From Hyposmocoma kahamanoa (taxonomy: Eukaryota > Arthropoda > Insecta > Lepidoptera > Cosmopterigidae), in NCBI RefSeq assembly GCF_003589595.1, contig NW_020653726.1, positions 11,279,873-11,343,872 of the forward strand: DNA of 64,000 nt, in the 5' to 3' direction. The stretch's first letter is position 1. Each line of letters starts with the position of its first letter. The notes under the pieces were generated by a model that ran no database searches, was not told the DNA's origin, and worked only from the letters and a program-made list of their open reading frames with translations. The position numbers and the translations under genes were made by a program. Shown here in pieces: positions 11,311 through 22,599 of the stretch.

Positions 11311-13225
11311 ATACGACGTCGTCAGCCAGCTTCTTGCAATTATACTCGATTTTGTCTGATCACACAATATGCTGAGAGACAAAAAATACGATGTCGATTG
11401 TTCGTTGCTTAAAATTTTTTTTTATCGCAATATCGATCGTCAAAAAGTCGCGCAAATCTATAGGCACAATTTACAACGTCAGAAAGGTGACTAAAAAAAC
11501 AGTAAAATGTAAACGTATTCATCTTCCTATAAAGTTATTGCTAGAGATGTTTGAGATTTTAGTAGGTATATCTTGAAATTTCTGCAGTTAAGTTGTATAT
11601 TTTGATGTGCACATAGCTTTTCTTTCACGGTGTGTTGCTTCTCTACCCTCCGCTAATTTTGCAAGTCATTCGCGAGCCGAATTTTAATGGCGGTGTTCAT
11701 CACTACTCAGAAGCTTTCATTTCGTGTATTATTAAGTCCGTTATGTCGTGGTTTGTTCATAATTCTCATACTGAAGTTTGAATTAGTCACTTCCATTTCA
11801 AGATAGCATTTTAACTACCCAAACAACCTAGATTTTTACATAAATAATGATTGTAACTACCCCTTTTTTTATAACCTAAGTTACCACTGCTTTTTTTCTC
11901 ATTTAACGTAAAATAAATGTTTTTAAATACATTTCATCTACGCCTTTTTTGATACTAAGGAGAGACAATTTATAATCACTCTGAAATTAAATGGTCATAA
12001 TTAGTCATTACTGTTTAACAACTATTGAAGAAAACAAGATAATTACTAACGCATTCTTTTAAATTTTGCGATCGTTGAAGCGAGGTATGTCGTTTTGGTG
12101 CGCTAATTCTGCGAATAGTAAACAAACACAAGGCCGAGTTCTTTACTTTAAACTAAGCTTTTTTTTAACTTCCAGCCGATGATTAAGATTTCAACATCAT
12201 TTGAAATCTTTTAACTACTTAAATGAACAATAATGTCAATGTCATTTCATTATTTGAAACGCCCGGGATGACTATGTTTGGATAAAATTGAAAAGTCTTG
12301 TGTTGTACGGAAAAAAACTGAACAAAAAAGTGTATTTGATTTTTAAATTGATCCCTCTGACGATGACGTAAATTGTCGACTCTACTATTATCTTTGTCTG
12401 ATTTGTTAGCGCCTCATAAAAAAGGGGATTATAAGGCAAATGTGTACTTGATAATGATGACCTCGTCATGAACATGCAGTTCGGAACACAACAGCTGCTC
12501 CCAAGTTATTGGTGCTTAACTGTAATTTATATAATCAAGGTTCGGTTTATGACAAATTACCAAGTTCTACTAAGCAGGAAGGGAGCTTAGTCATAATGAG
12601 AACAAATAACAGCCATTAAGGCCTTTGTAAGGTTGTTTGCGACCGTAGCTGCGCGGCGAAATGCGTCCATGTTTCAGACGAGGATATTTCAATACAGATT
12701 TTACACATCTAGAATGCCTGGCGACTGAAAAATTTTTACATATAAATTTTGGTGAAAGATTATTTAAAATGTACTTAAAGATTGAGAACAACGACCAGAC
12801 CAAAGTTAGAAATTATCAAAATATTTATTTTCCTTGATAATCATCGTGACAATTATGTGAAAAAGATCCGATATATATCTAATAATTATCCATACTGACT
12901 CGAAAACTTTGTCTCTTTAATTTTTTATTGAAATGACAAACAATGAGAAAACTAATTACGCGTAAAAATCTTTGGAAAAACGATTGTATTTGTGATTTTT
13001 TTTATTGACATTTGACACGTTTGGATAATATGTCTCTGATACAAGGCCATTGCACGATATTGCTAGCGGTAGCATTTTATTGTTCCAATTAATCTTATAG
13101 TTATCAAGATAATTATCAAGAAATATTTATCGTGATAATTATCGTATAATTATCACTTCAAACCCTGACACGGATATTATCGGTCATATGCACCAGACTC
13201 GTATTTATTGTTTATTATATTTACT
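11311..13225. other. Spacer, nothing firmly recognised
   Basis: AT-rich sequence with short unassigned ORFs (for example minus 12803-12591) and an AT-rich imperfect tandem of ATAATTATC-like units at about 13090-13160. No gene is supported. Confidence 0.35.
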
Positions 13226-13535
13226 AGCAGTAGAGCTTGTCCTTGTGTGAAAGAGTTCATCCAGAGAAGTACTGCCACCTTACCTATTTCTGCCGCCAAG
13301 CAGTAATGTGACCATTACTGCGTTCCGGTTTTGAAAGGTATGGGTGATGATGAAATTACAAGCCCATGGGACTTGTCAACTATTGTGTCTCAGGGTGACG
13401 GGCGCGGAGGCAGTATGCCTCAAATCTTTGCAACTTAAGGTTTCTAAGTGGCACTGCAACTGCTATGGATCTGCATGTCGCTTACCACTAGGCACACGAC
13501 TTGTTCGTCCCGTGACTTGGTAACTTAAAAAAAAA
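13226..13535 (+). repeat. Family A dispersed repeat (copy A2)
   Basis: The most complete family member. It runs from AGCAGTAGAGCTTGTCCTTG through CTGCCACCTTACCTATTTC, GGGACTTGTCAACT and GCTTACCACTAGGCACACGA to a poly(A) end after GACTTGGTAACTT. The A-rich 3' end suggests retroposition. I see no tRNA-like promoter boxes. Confidence 0.75.
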
Positions 13536-13618
13536 TTGGTAATATCTGTGCTATCTGTGCGCTTCAGAACGCGCCTGGATAGGCATCTCTACTTATTTCT
13601 TCTGCAAAAAGCACCGCT

Positions 13619-13912
13619 GTGTTCCGGAATAAGGTGAAGGTAGAGCTAGCCCTATTAGAGGCACAGGAAATTTACGATCTTTGTACTATAGCTGGCAACG
13701 CATTTGCGATATTAAGATACTTCCTTAAAATAAATGTCTATAGAAGGCAGTTACCACTTTCTTGGACCGCCCGATTGTGTGGCTTGATTACCTCGCTAAG
13801 AGTTTACTTAGTTGCTTTTGTTCTCGCTACGTTAATTCTTGGTATATTCAGAGTTATAAATGCAAGAAAACTACTTACGTGGTTACATAGTATATGTAGT
13901 ATATTTAGCTGA
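13619..13912 (+). other. Unrecognised 97-codon ORF with membrane-like helices
   Basis: The open frame has no ATG at its start. It encodes a hydrophobic stretch, VYLVAFVLATLILGIFRVI, preceded by amphipathic sequence. It could be an exon remnant or chance. I do not recognise the family. Confidence 0.2.
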
Positions 13913-13919
13913 GAATTAA

Positions 13920-14590
13920 AATTGTGGATCTACGAGAAAACGTACTCATGAAATTGTTTCTGAATAAATTAACTTAACTTTTGCTTTGGAAATGAGACTA
14001 GGTATTTGACTAATTTTTCGGATCTAAATCACGTATATTTATTTTTTCAAACAAACGAACAACGCTTTGGGCTTTACAGGTTCCGTAGTCAAACCTGGCT
14101 GAGATGGTAAAGAGCCCGAAGGATTAGTTCATTTAAAAAGACAAATGTACGCTATTTAGATTAAAAATAATTATTTATTTATTTATTATTAATAGGCGAG
14201 CAGCTTGAAGCTGGTGTGCCTATATCACACTATCACAGCTGTGTTGAATTTTTATAAAGTCCACGAATTCACAAATAGTCCTGACCCAAGACCCAGCACA
14301 TGTATATCTAAATATATACTAAAGATATTTAATAGAATTTAATTCGATTGTACATTTTAAGAATTCAAATTCCCTCAAGATATCTCGAAGAAGGTTTCTA
14401 GATAATTTGAAGTAAAAGTGGGCACAACTTTATTAATACCTAGATCACAAGAGTGCTTTGGGAAATTATCTGTAGGTAGTGTTAAGTGTGATTCTTATCT
14501 TTTTTCTCAAGTAAAACTTTTAGAATGCTACAAGACCATTTGTAGAACTGGACTTAGTTTAGTAGACAGTTTTTAGATAATTTATAGTCT
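13920..14590. other. Spacer left of element E
   Basis: AT-rich, with a short ATTT run at about 14170-14190. Weak, uncertain resemblance to the ends of element E begins around 14440. Confidence 0.3.
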
Positions 14591-14735
14591 ATGATAGTTT
14601 TCTTAGTAATGCTATTTTAAAACCAAAATAACTAAAGCGTTACAAACGGAAGACCCAATTCTTGTAATGCTAATAGATTTCAAGTTTAACGGCTTACAAA
14701 ATATAAACTATCAAAATTGCATCATGGCGAAATTA

Positions 14736-15802
14736 TACAGGGTGTCCCAAAACTCAACGTCAAGCGGTCACTGGGCGAGAGGCCAGGTTATATCAGTTCT
14801 GGTAAAAATTAAAAAAAAATCCATGTCACTTAGTTAAGTGATAATCGGCATTTATTTGAAAATGTTGAAAATCGATACCCTAAACCACATGTTTAGGTAC
14901 TGTCATCACAAATTTTCAAATTTTGGAGTGATTTTTTTTAAGGTCATCATAAATAACCATGCTAATTATTGCAGTCACAAATTAAACAATAAACGTTATG
15001 AGTTTAGTAAAAAAAATAAGTTTCATTGAGTCGTAGCTTAAAAAAAATATGTCAGCTAGCTTTGACACTTCATTTTTTTTTTAAATGTATTACACTACCC
15101 TGGGCAAGTTATTTTAAAAGATGGCCCATATAATCAAGATTTCAAAATAGTACAATACTTGCCACTCTTCATTCCATAAAAAATATTATAACTTATTTTT
15201 TGCAAAAGGAGCTCGTTTAAAAAAAAACTCATTCCATGATAAATAATACTTTTGTGTGCTCAAAGATTGGCTTTAACATCGCGGAAGTGAGATGGTTATA
15301 TGTGATAGAGTGAGATGGATAGTGACAACGCATTAAACAAAATAATCTACCCTAACTCATGTGAGTGTGTCAACTTAATAATTAGTCGATTGTTGTATTA
15401 TAATAAATTTTAATCAAAATGAAACGAAAGGAACTATTGTAATACTTTAATGTTAAAGTAAATGCTCGAATTGTTTGCCTTCAGCACGAATACAGGCTCT
15501 GCATCGCCTCACAAAAGATCTTTTTATGCAGCCCCAGTAATAAAAAGGAAAAAGTATATGCAAAACCTATAGAAAATCTAGCCCAATTACGCCACAAAAT
15601 TGTTGAAGCAGCAGAAGAAATTAGTTTGAGAAGATTTGCACGATTGATAAAAAGTCTAGGGTATCGATTTTCAACATTTTCAAAAAAATGCCTATTATCA
15701 CTTAACTAAGTGACATGGATTTTTTTTAATTTTTACCAGAACTGATATAACCTGGCCTCTCGCCCAGTGACCGCTTGACGTTGAGTTTTGGGACACCCTG
15801 TA
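14736..15802 (-). mobile_element. Tc1/mariner-type element with about 146-bp inverted ends
   Basis: The left end (14736-14881) and right end (15657-15802) are near-perfect inverted repeats beginning TACAGGGTGTCCCAAAA, with TA at both outer edges as expected for Tc1/mariner insertion. It splits a segment of element E that is continuous in the other copy. The interior holds only the C-terminal part of a transposase: on the minus strand (about 15540-15450) WGCIKRSFVRRCRACIRAEG, and on the plus strand (about 15545-15660) KVYAKPIENLAQLRHKIVEA. No catalytic triad remains, so it is non-autonomous. Confidence 0.8.
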
Positions 15803-16610
15803 CATAATATTTCTGAATTTTTCACGCAATGTTTAATCGTGCAGAAAGCGCGAATTGACGTGCGACTTTAATTGTGAAAAGTAATGAAAAACCTGTCAAA
15901 AAACTAATGCGCTCGGAGTATTTTAAATATTTATGTAACTTAATAAAAATACAGTTATCGATTTTCGGTTTTAAATATTTATAGAAACTTAAACATACAA
16001 AATAACTCACGAAACAAACCATTTCCAAGAAGTTCTAGGCTTCTTAAAGCTAATTTCAACTTAGATTTACGTTTTAAACAGAAAAGAAATTTTTCTCGGC
16101 TACTTCAAAGCTTTCATAGTCATTCTTTAGAAATGAAAATGGCGATAGAATTTAAACCTTTTTTCAAAACACTGTTGGGAGCATTTTCTCTATAGCTTTA
16201 TCTATAGAAAAAGATTAGAATACGAAAATATTATTTTTACTTGCTTTATTGTAGTTGATTTTGTAGAAGAATATTCATTTCTATGAAGTTTTTACGATTG
16301 TGCAAAACGCGATATTTCTAAACCATTTTTTCTTTTGACAGTATTACAAAACCTTTTTATGGAGTTGTAGGGAATGGTGAGCATTTTATGCAACAAATAA
16401 CCTTTCACACGTCACCCAAGATCAAAAAAACAATTGAAAAACTCCAATTTGTCGAAAAAAACGTTATTCTGTATAATTAGATGGAATGTGTTAAATATGA
16501 CTAGAAGAGTAATTGTGGATAATGTTGTGGATTGTACGTGTACTTATATTATTTATGTACTAATACTATTTGTAAGTATAAATCGTGTACGATTGTTTTT
16601 TATCCCTTGA

Positions 16611-16642
16611 AAATAAATAAATAAATAAATAAATAAATAAAA
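16611..16642 (+). repeat. (AAAT)n microsatellite
   Basis: About eight AAAT units, inside element E. Confidence 0.9.
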
Positions 16643-16879
16643 AGAGTGGATAAGTTCCCTATCGGATAAGGTATATTTCAATGACATACAAAATTGAGGT
16701 TATTTCTTCACGCCAACCACATTTCACACAATGATTTCACTGTGTTCTATTGGTAGACGGCACAATACACATACACAACATTGAAGTACAGTAGTTTACG
16801 CGCTCATTTCAATTGTTTTTATCACTTCAGAACACGGAATGACTTCACAATGTTTATTCATTTGTCAACAAACAAAAAT

Positions 16880-17145
16880 GCATTATGCCCGGCTCGCGTC
16901 GCGTCCTGTATTTCGACGCGCGTCGTCGCGCGATGACGCTCGCATTAGTGCGCCCGGATCACAGTGTGGTCGGCGTCTAACACCTCACTGCGCTCAAGTG
17001 ACGCGCGTCGACGCCCGTTTCCATATTTGCATAACACAAAGTTGTACCTTAATAATGGGAAAATAGAGATGAATATAGTATAGGCGAAAAACATGACGCG
17101 TCGCGACGCTTCGACTCTGCGTCAGTGTGAGTTGAGCCTTAAAAT
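16880..17145. other. GC-rich CGCG segment within element E
   Basis: This is dense in CGCG, GCGTCGCG and GACGCG words in an otherwise AT-rich window. It occupies the place where the other E copy has different sequence. It may be a nested MITE: its right edge ends in CAGTGTGAGTTGAGCC and its left begins GCCCGGCTCGCGTCGCG. No ORF function is assigned. Confidence 0.45.
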
Positions 17146-17627
17146 GTCCAATAGAGTAAAAACCCTAATTATAGTATTTTTTAATTTTTTTTTAATCTAC
17201 TGAAGACGCGCTATAAAGTGTTTGTCAATAAGAATAAGCACTACAGAATGTCTATAAATGAAATATATCTAAAAATATGAAATATATCTAGAATAAACTT
17301 AAGAACGCTAGTGTTTAGAGTACTAATAGACTTTACTGGATGCGTATAGAACAATTTTACTAAAAATAATCATTTGATCTACAGATAAACTTAAAATAAG
17401 GACTATAAGAGTAAATCTTAAGGGGGATCACACTTAATTAAGTAAAATTTTGACTTGAGTGAAATAAGTATATAAGAATAATTTCTTTTTTATAAAACCA
17501 TTTATAGAGAACTATTATCTAAACCTATACCATATTAAGACTGTTTATAGATACAATAGTTTCAAGGCGTATTAAATGTGCTCCTTGGGAAATCTTTTTG
17601 TTCAAGTCTGCAAAACACTATAAGAAC

Positions 17628-17940
17628 TTAAAGACCTAGAAGACACAAATTCTTCTTTTTTAACAAGCTGTCCAGCCGGTTTTTGAAAGCGTTCACTGAG
17701 CTAGCATTAACCACGTCCTCAGGCAACCCGTTCCACTTTGTAGCCACTCTGTTGCCGAGGATGTGGTGGGCAGTGTTGGTGACTGATGACCTTCGGACGA
17801 TTTTCATGTTGTGACCTCTGATATTCCTGGAATGCACTGTTCTTTCGAAGCAGTTGTGAAGGTCTGGATGATCGTAGAACAATTGGATCACCCCGTACCC
17901 TTCTTTCTTCAAGAGTAGTGAGGCCCAGGAATTTTAATCT
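17628..17940 (-). pseudogene. LINE ORF2 C-terminal fragment
   Basis: The minus-strand translation shows SRNIRGHNMKIVRR, then NRVATKWNGLPEDVVNASS and VNAFKNRLDSLL. This is the conserved WN-LP-VV-A-SVN-FK-RLD tail found after the RT domain in several LINE clades. About 95 codons are open. The RT domain itself is absent, so this is a 5'-truncated remnant. Confidence 0.65.
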
Positions 17941-17994
17941 GTCCTCTTATGAATTTTTATAATAAATAAAAAAAACTGACATCAAAACCTTGTG

Positions 17995-18258
17995 GAATCA
18001 CATGTAATTGACAAGTTTTATTGAAGTTGGTTACCGGAAAGTAAGTGAAATTCAATAAACCGGACTCGTACCTTAACTTGCCACCCTTAGAGGTACAATA
18101 TTTCCTTCAAATTTGAAAGAGGCCACTAAAATACTTCTTACCAACAAAAAAATAATCTTAGAAATTGTTTCTCAAATGTCAGAGTAATCGCGTAACATAC
18201 ACACAAAAAAATACAGTCGAATTGAGAACCTCCTCCTTTTTTTGAAGTTGGTTAAAAT
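17995..18258 (+). repeat. Family F repeat (copy F2)
   Basis: It matches F1 at 10990-11310, including GTTACCGGAAAGT, ATCGCGTAACATACACACA and CTCCTTTTTTTGAAGTTGG. It faces the inverted F3 copy tail to tail. Confidence 0.65.
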
Positions 18259-18295
18259 CGTTTCATTTTCAATGCGTAGCGATAGCGAAAACTAA

Positions 18296-18478
18296 CGACA
18301 GTATGTTTTTTTGTATGTATGTCACACGATAACTTCGGCATTTGTGAATCGATTTTGATGATTCTTTTTTATTGGAAATAAATCACATTTAAATTTGAAG
18401 AAAATATTCCACCTCTAAGGGTGGCAAAATAGGGGATGAATCACCTTTAAGGTTGGTTTTTTAGTACTGAGATTATTA
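18296..18478 (-). repeat. Family F repeat (copy F3, inverted)
   Basis: The reverse complement matches F1, including the left extension with the CTCAGTACT motif. With F2 it forms an imperfect inverted pair separated by about 40 bp. Confidence 0.6.
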
Positions 18479-18689
18479 AATTGATTTTTTGGTCGAACAG
18501 AGCTTTATTTCTATATAATGGCCGTAACAAGGGTTTAGCCACTACGATGACGGCTATAAATCGAGCGACCTCGTGCGAAATACTTACTTTTTACATAAAA
18601 AAAAACATATTTTTGAGAAAGAGTGTAGAGGATACAGAAATATATATGTATGTTTCTGTAATAATATTAATATAATAATAATAATATTA

Positions 18690-19400
18690 TAAAATTAAGT
18701 ACAAGTATAAAAATATAAGTATAAAGTTAAATATAATAATAATAATTTATACCAAGTACCAATGTAAGCTCTACAGTCCTCCAAGAATATTTATTTCCAC
18801 CACCAAGACAAATAATTTTTATTTTCATAGGTAAGCAAATTTCACTTGAAATCGTTATACTGTTTAAACTCTTTCTCATTCCTTTGAGAAGAATGAGCAA
18901 GAAACTCTAGGGATTACTTTTTGTTAAAAAACACTACTACACATTTACAATATTCATTTGAAACATTAATCCAAGACAATATGCGGGAGATAAATAGATC
19001 ACTGCTATGGATTTTTGTCATCCATGTAAGTTAATCCTATTTAGTATAAACTTTTTGATACAATGTTGTTTTAAATTTCGTGAATGGTAATTTGGAAAAT
19101 CAATCGGAAACTTATAGAAGCGTATACATTGCACCTTAAATGAATTTGTGTCTTTGTGAAGACGAAAGTAAAGAACGTGAAGTTTATCTTTGATGGCTGT
19201 TATTATTTTCCATAAAAAATTACTGTTCTTCTTAACAAAAATTACATTTTCATAAATGTACAGTGACGCTAGTGTAATAATGTTAATTTCTTTAAATTTA
19301 TCTCTCAAAGATACTCTGGCACACATATTGTAAATTGCCCTAACCGCTCAAAGATTTCATATACATCGACGGCATTACCCCAAAGAAAGACAGTAAGTAA
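18690..19400 (-). pseudogene. LINE family M 3' fragment (ORF2 C-terminus plus 3' UTR)
   Basis: Minus-strand residues VSLRDKFKEINIITLASLYI then IYENVIFVKKN match the post-RT domain of a common insect LINE. FYKFPIDFPN corresponds to the usual NKIP-IQNLP motif. The 3' UTR (about 18780-18920) contains GAGTTTCTTGCTCATTCTTC and TTGCTTACCTATGAAA, shared with the + copy at 20880-21115. It has no RT and is non-functional. Confidence 0.65.
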
Positions 19401-19999
19401 TTAGGTTTAGGTTCATTAATAAATAAAATATAATTAATTGAAATTTGAGTAACAGGTAGTGGAAAGTTATTTGAATTTATTAATGTTAGAATTTTTTCCA
19501 AAATATTTACTAGGGACACGGTCTAGTTTTGACAAAAATATTTATTGTGAGAAGATATCGTTGTTGTGAGCACAGTAATTTGCATTTTTTTTTAAATAGA
19601 CGAACTCTTATTGCCAGTCTCTGACTGATAAAGCATGATTATGCCTAAAACTATTTATTCTTAGAAGATTTTCTAATTAGACAATTAATATACATAAACA
19701 CAAAAATCATACATAGTACAATTAATTTCATTCTTAGTAGTAGTATTCGTGCAGATACTATTGCATTATGTTCTCGGCTTCTTTACAGAGAACTATTACA
19801 GCTACATTCACATATATTTTAAAAACAATCAAACTTACCTAACCTCGTGGATGGATAGATCATGAGATAGTATTGTTTGCTGATTAAAGTTAAAAAATTA
19901 GGAAACTCCTACGACAATGTGAATATTGTTAAATCTAAAGCAGTAGATTGGTTTGCAGTGAATATAACCTATAAAAAAAACAAATTGTGTAAAATTTAC

Positions 20000-21115
20000 A
20001 TTACCCAACGTTAGGCATATGGTCACATTGTAGTTAGGATCGGAAAATTGAACCTTGTAGATACAATTGCATTTCTAGGTATAACTTTAGATGCCAAACT
20101 GCATTGGGGTCCACATATAAAGTTATCAAAACGGGTCAGCTCTACAGTGTATACGATTACAAAAATACGAAAACTTTCAGACGTCGAAACCGCTAGATTG
20201 GTTTACTTCAGCTACTTTTACAGTTTAATGACAAACGGCATTTTGCTTTGGGGTAGTGCCGCCGATATTAATACAATCTTTGTCATGTGGAAACGTGCGG
20301 ATAGGCAATTTACAATCTGGGCCCCAGAGTGTCTTTGAGATATAAGTTTAAAGAGATTAACAACCTTACACTTGCGTCACAGTACATTAATGGAAATGTA
20401 ATTTATGTTAAGAAGAATAGTATTTTTTTATGAAAAATAGTGACGGGCATAACATTGTTACAAGGAATAAAAATAGACTAGATGTTTTGGACAGCCGTGT
20501 TCACAAAGTCACTAACTCACATAAGGGGCAATATATATACTTCTATAATAAGATTTCGGTTGACATTCAAAATTTGCCATTTACGAGGTTTCAAATTACA
20601 CTGAAACAAAAAAATTTAACTAAAGGTTAGTAAGTAAAGGCAGATTCTGTCTACTTGGTTGAGAAAATCCGTGGTAGTGTAATTAAAACAACTTTAATTA
20701 GTTTATAGGAAACTGTAACTTTATTCATCATCACAATTATTATTCGCTAGTCACACTTAGGTAAAATCTAGTCTAAAACACGTGGACGAAGAAGAGTCGG
20801 AATTTAAACCGCCGGAAAAAAATAACATGATACCTCTGTTGCCCTTTTATATATCGAAAATATATCTAAACTAACAGAAAAATATTTAATCATGACAGTA
20901 CTGACCCGATTCCTGCAGGTACTCTCAATGTAAGATATTTGAAATAAATATTGTAAATGAGAAATGTAGGCATTCAAATGTATATTTACAAAGAGCAACG
21001 GCTAGAGTTTCTTGCTCATTCTTCTCAGGGAATCTGCCTTAGGAATGAGCGGTAGGGTTTAATCAATATGACGATTTCAAGTGTAATTTGCTTACCTATG
21101 AAATTCGAAACAAAA
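20000..21115 (+). pseudogene. LINE family M fragment (RT C-terminal part plus 3' UTR)
   Basis: The translation from about 20048 gives FLGITLDAKLHWGPHI, then SDVETARLVYFSYFYSLM and ILLWGSAADI, the thumb/C-terminal region just after the RT palm. Homology continues past stops as NSDGHNIVTRNKNRLDV and FYNKISVDIQNLP. The 3' UTR (20880-21115) matches that of the inverted copy at 18690-19400. The two copies lie head to head. The YADD motif and everything upstream are missing. Confidence 0.75.
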
Positions 21116-21627
21116 AAGTAAATTTTACATGTCAAGAAATGGCATTACTGTTACAGCTAAGAAAATAAATAGTTGTAATAAATTTAAATAAGTCATGGTA
21201 AATACATAGTATAAAAATGTTGCATTTATGTTTTACGTCACAGATACGGGGTGGATGCCAACGAAATCTTTGTCTCCAGCGACAGCGTGGCGCCATCACG
21301 AGGCAGCCAGGCACTTTACATTACGAACGTACAACTCAGATACTTGTATACGCATTGCAGATCGTCTGTTGCCAACATCTGATAGAATTGGATCCAGTAG
21401 GATATTGACCGAAAAATTATAATAGACAAGTAGGTGCTTTAATAATATCATAGATATTGAAGAATGAACACATTTGAAAATTAATAGTCCACCATTCTTG
21501 GTTATGATTTCACTTAAAGTTTTCAAGATACCCTAGGTATGCAGACAAAATCGTCGACGTAATACCGTCTTAGGATAGATTCCTTTTTTAAAGAGTATGC
21601 AGACTGTATGACGACTGCCGTGAAAAA

Positions 21628-21735
21628 AAGCCGTGGTAGCCCAGTGGTTTGACCTATTGCCTCTCAAGCAGAGACCGTGAGTTCCAATTCGGACTCGGAG
21701 TTTTGAGGTTTTCGGTGAAGGAAAACATCGTGTTA
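21628..21735 (+). mobile_element. tRNA-derived SINE fragment (family H)
   Basis: It begins GCCGTGGTAGCCCAGTGGTT (A-box region), carries a B-box-like GTGAGTTCCAATTCGG, and continues into TCGGTGAAGGAAAACATCGT, a layout I know from lepidopteran SINEs. The rest of the body is missing. Confidence 0.65.
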
Positions 21736-21739
21736 AATT

Positions 21740-22040
21740 TGCAACCCCGAAGAAGTCCCAAAATTAAAATAAACGTAAAACCGTTTACATCGCTAACATT
21801 TTTGGCAAAAGGTTTAGTCAATTATAGTTATTATATATTTTAAAAAGTGTTCCCTAGATTTAACAAGTTTCAGAGCTTTCATATCTAACTAGAAACTATC
21901 ACTTTAGTCGCTGCCTAAGCGAAGCACATTATGAGTAACTTTACGAATATAAAGAATGAAAAACAAATAAATAGGTCTGTTACAAACTTTTTAAGTGTTT
22001 TACTTGTAGTTATAATAGTACGAGCTAAATTATATATTAT
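21740..22040. other. AT-rich spacer
   Basis: No feature is supported between the SINE fragment and the tRNA-like sequence before the gap. Confidence 0.3.
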
Positions 22041-22049
22041 AGATCGAAC

Positions 22050-22116
22050 ACTCAGAAAAAATTACTTCGATCCGGCCTGATTCGAACCGACGTCGTCTAG
22101 CTTACCGTGGCAATAC
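22050..22116 (-). mobile_element. tRNA-like SINE head, cut by the gap
   Basis: The minus strand has a B-box-like GGTTCGAATC. The same ACTTCGAT then GATTCAAACC layout occurs at 60204-60283, so both may be one SINE family. The remainder lies in the N gap. Confidence 0.35.
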
Positions 22117-22516
22117 NNNNNNNNNNNNNNNNNNNNNNNNNNNNNNNNNNNNNNNNNNNNNNNNNNNNNNNNNNNNNNNNNNNNNNNNNNNNNNNNNNNN
22201 NNNNNNNNNNNNNNNNNNNNNNNNNNNNNNNNNNNNNNNNNNNNNNNNNNNNNNNNNNNNNNNNNNNNNNNNNNNNNNNNNNNNNNNNNNNNNNNNNNNN
22301 NNNNNNNNNNNNNNNNNNNNNNNNNNNNNNNNNNNNNNNNNNNNNNNNNNNNNNNNNNNNNNNNNNNNNNNNNNNNNNNNNNNNNNNNNNNNNNNNNNNN
22401 NNNNNNNNNNNNNNNNNNNNNNNNNNNNNNNNNNNNNNNNNNNNNNNNNNNNNNNNNNNNNNNNNNNNNNNNNNNNNNNNNNNNNNNNNNNNNNNNNNNN
22501 NNNNNNNNNNNNNNNN
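22117..22516. other. Assembly gap (400 N)
   Basis: Exactly 400 N, probably a scaffolding gap. ORFs called across it are meaningless. Confidence 1.
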
Positions 22517-22599
22517 TATAATTCACAGGAAAAAGACGGCGGTGTATGAAGAATTACTAATCAATAGATAAAGATTGATATATTCTATTATATTCTATA

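Larger units (their letters stand above)
14600..17589 (+). mobile_element. Large dispersed element E, + copy (interrupted)
   Basis: Excluding the mariner-like insert at 14736-15802, this stretch matches the inverse of 39523-42247 for nearly its whole length. Shared blocks include 14610-14735, 15803-16560, 16680-16880 and 17145-17589. The right terminus ends in TGCTCCTTGGG, the complement of the start of the other copy. No transposase ORF is visible, so its class is unknown. Its centre (about 16880-17145) differs from the other copy and is unusually GC-rich. Confidence 0.7.

Noticed and set aside
16611..16642. CRISPR-like or satellite array
   Set aside because: Simple AAAT microsatellite without spacers; CRISPR is not expected in animal DNA.
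16839..17066. 75-codon GC-rich ORF
   Set aside because: It follows from CGCG-rich repeat composition; there is no protein-family signal.
14440..17600. Direct terminal repeats (LTR-like) of element E
   Set aside because: GTGCTTTGGGAAAT and GTGCTCCTTGGGAAAT look alike, but the similarity does not extend and is probably chance.
22062..22571. Open frames across the N gap
   Set aside because: They consist almost entirely of unknown bases.
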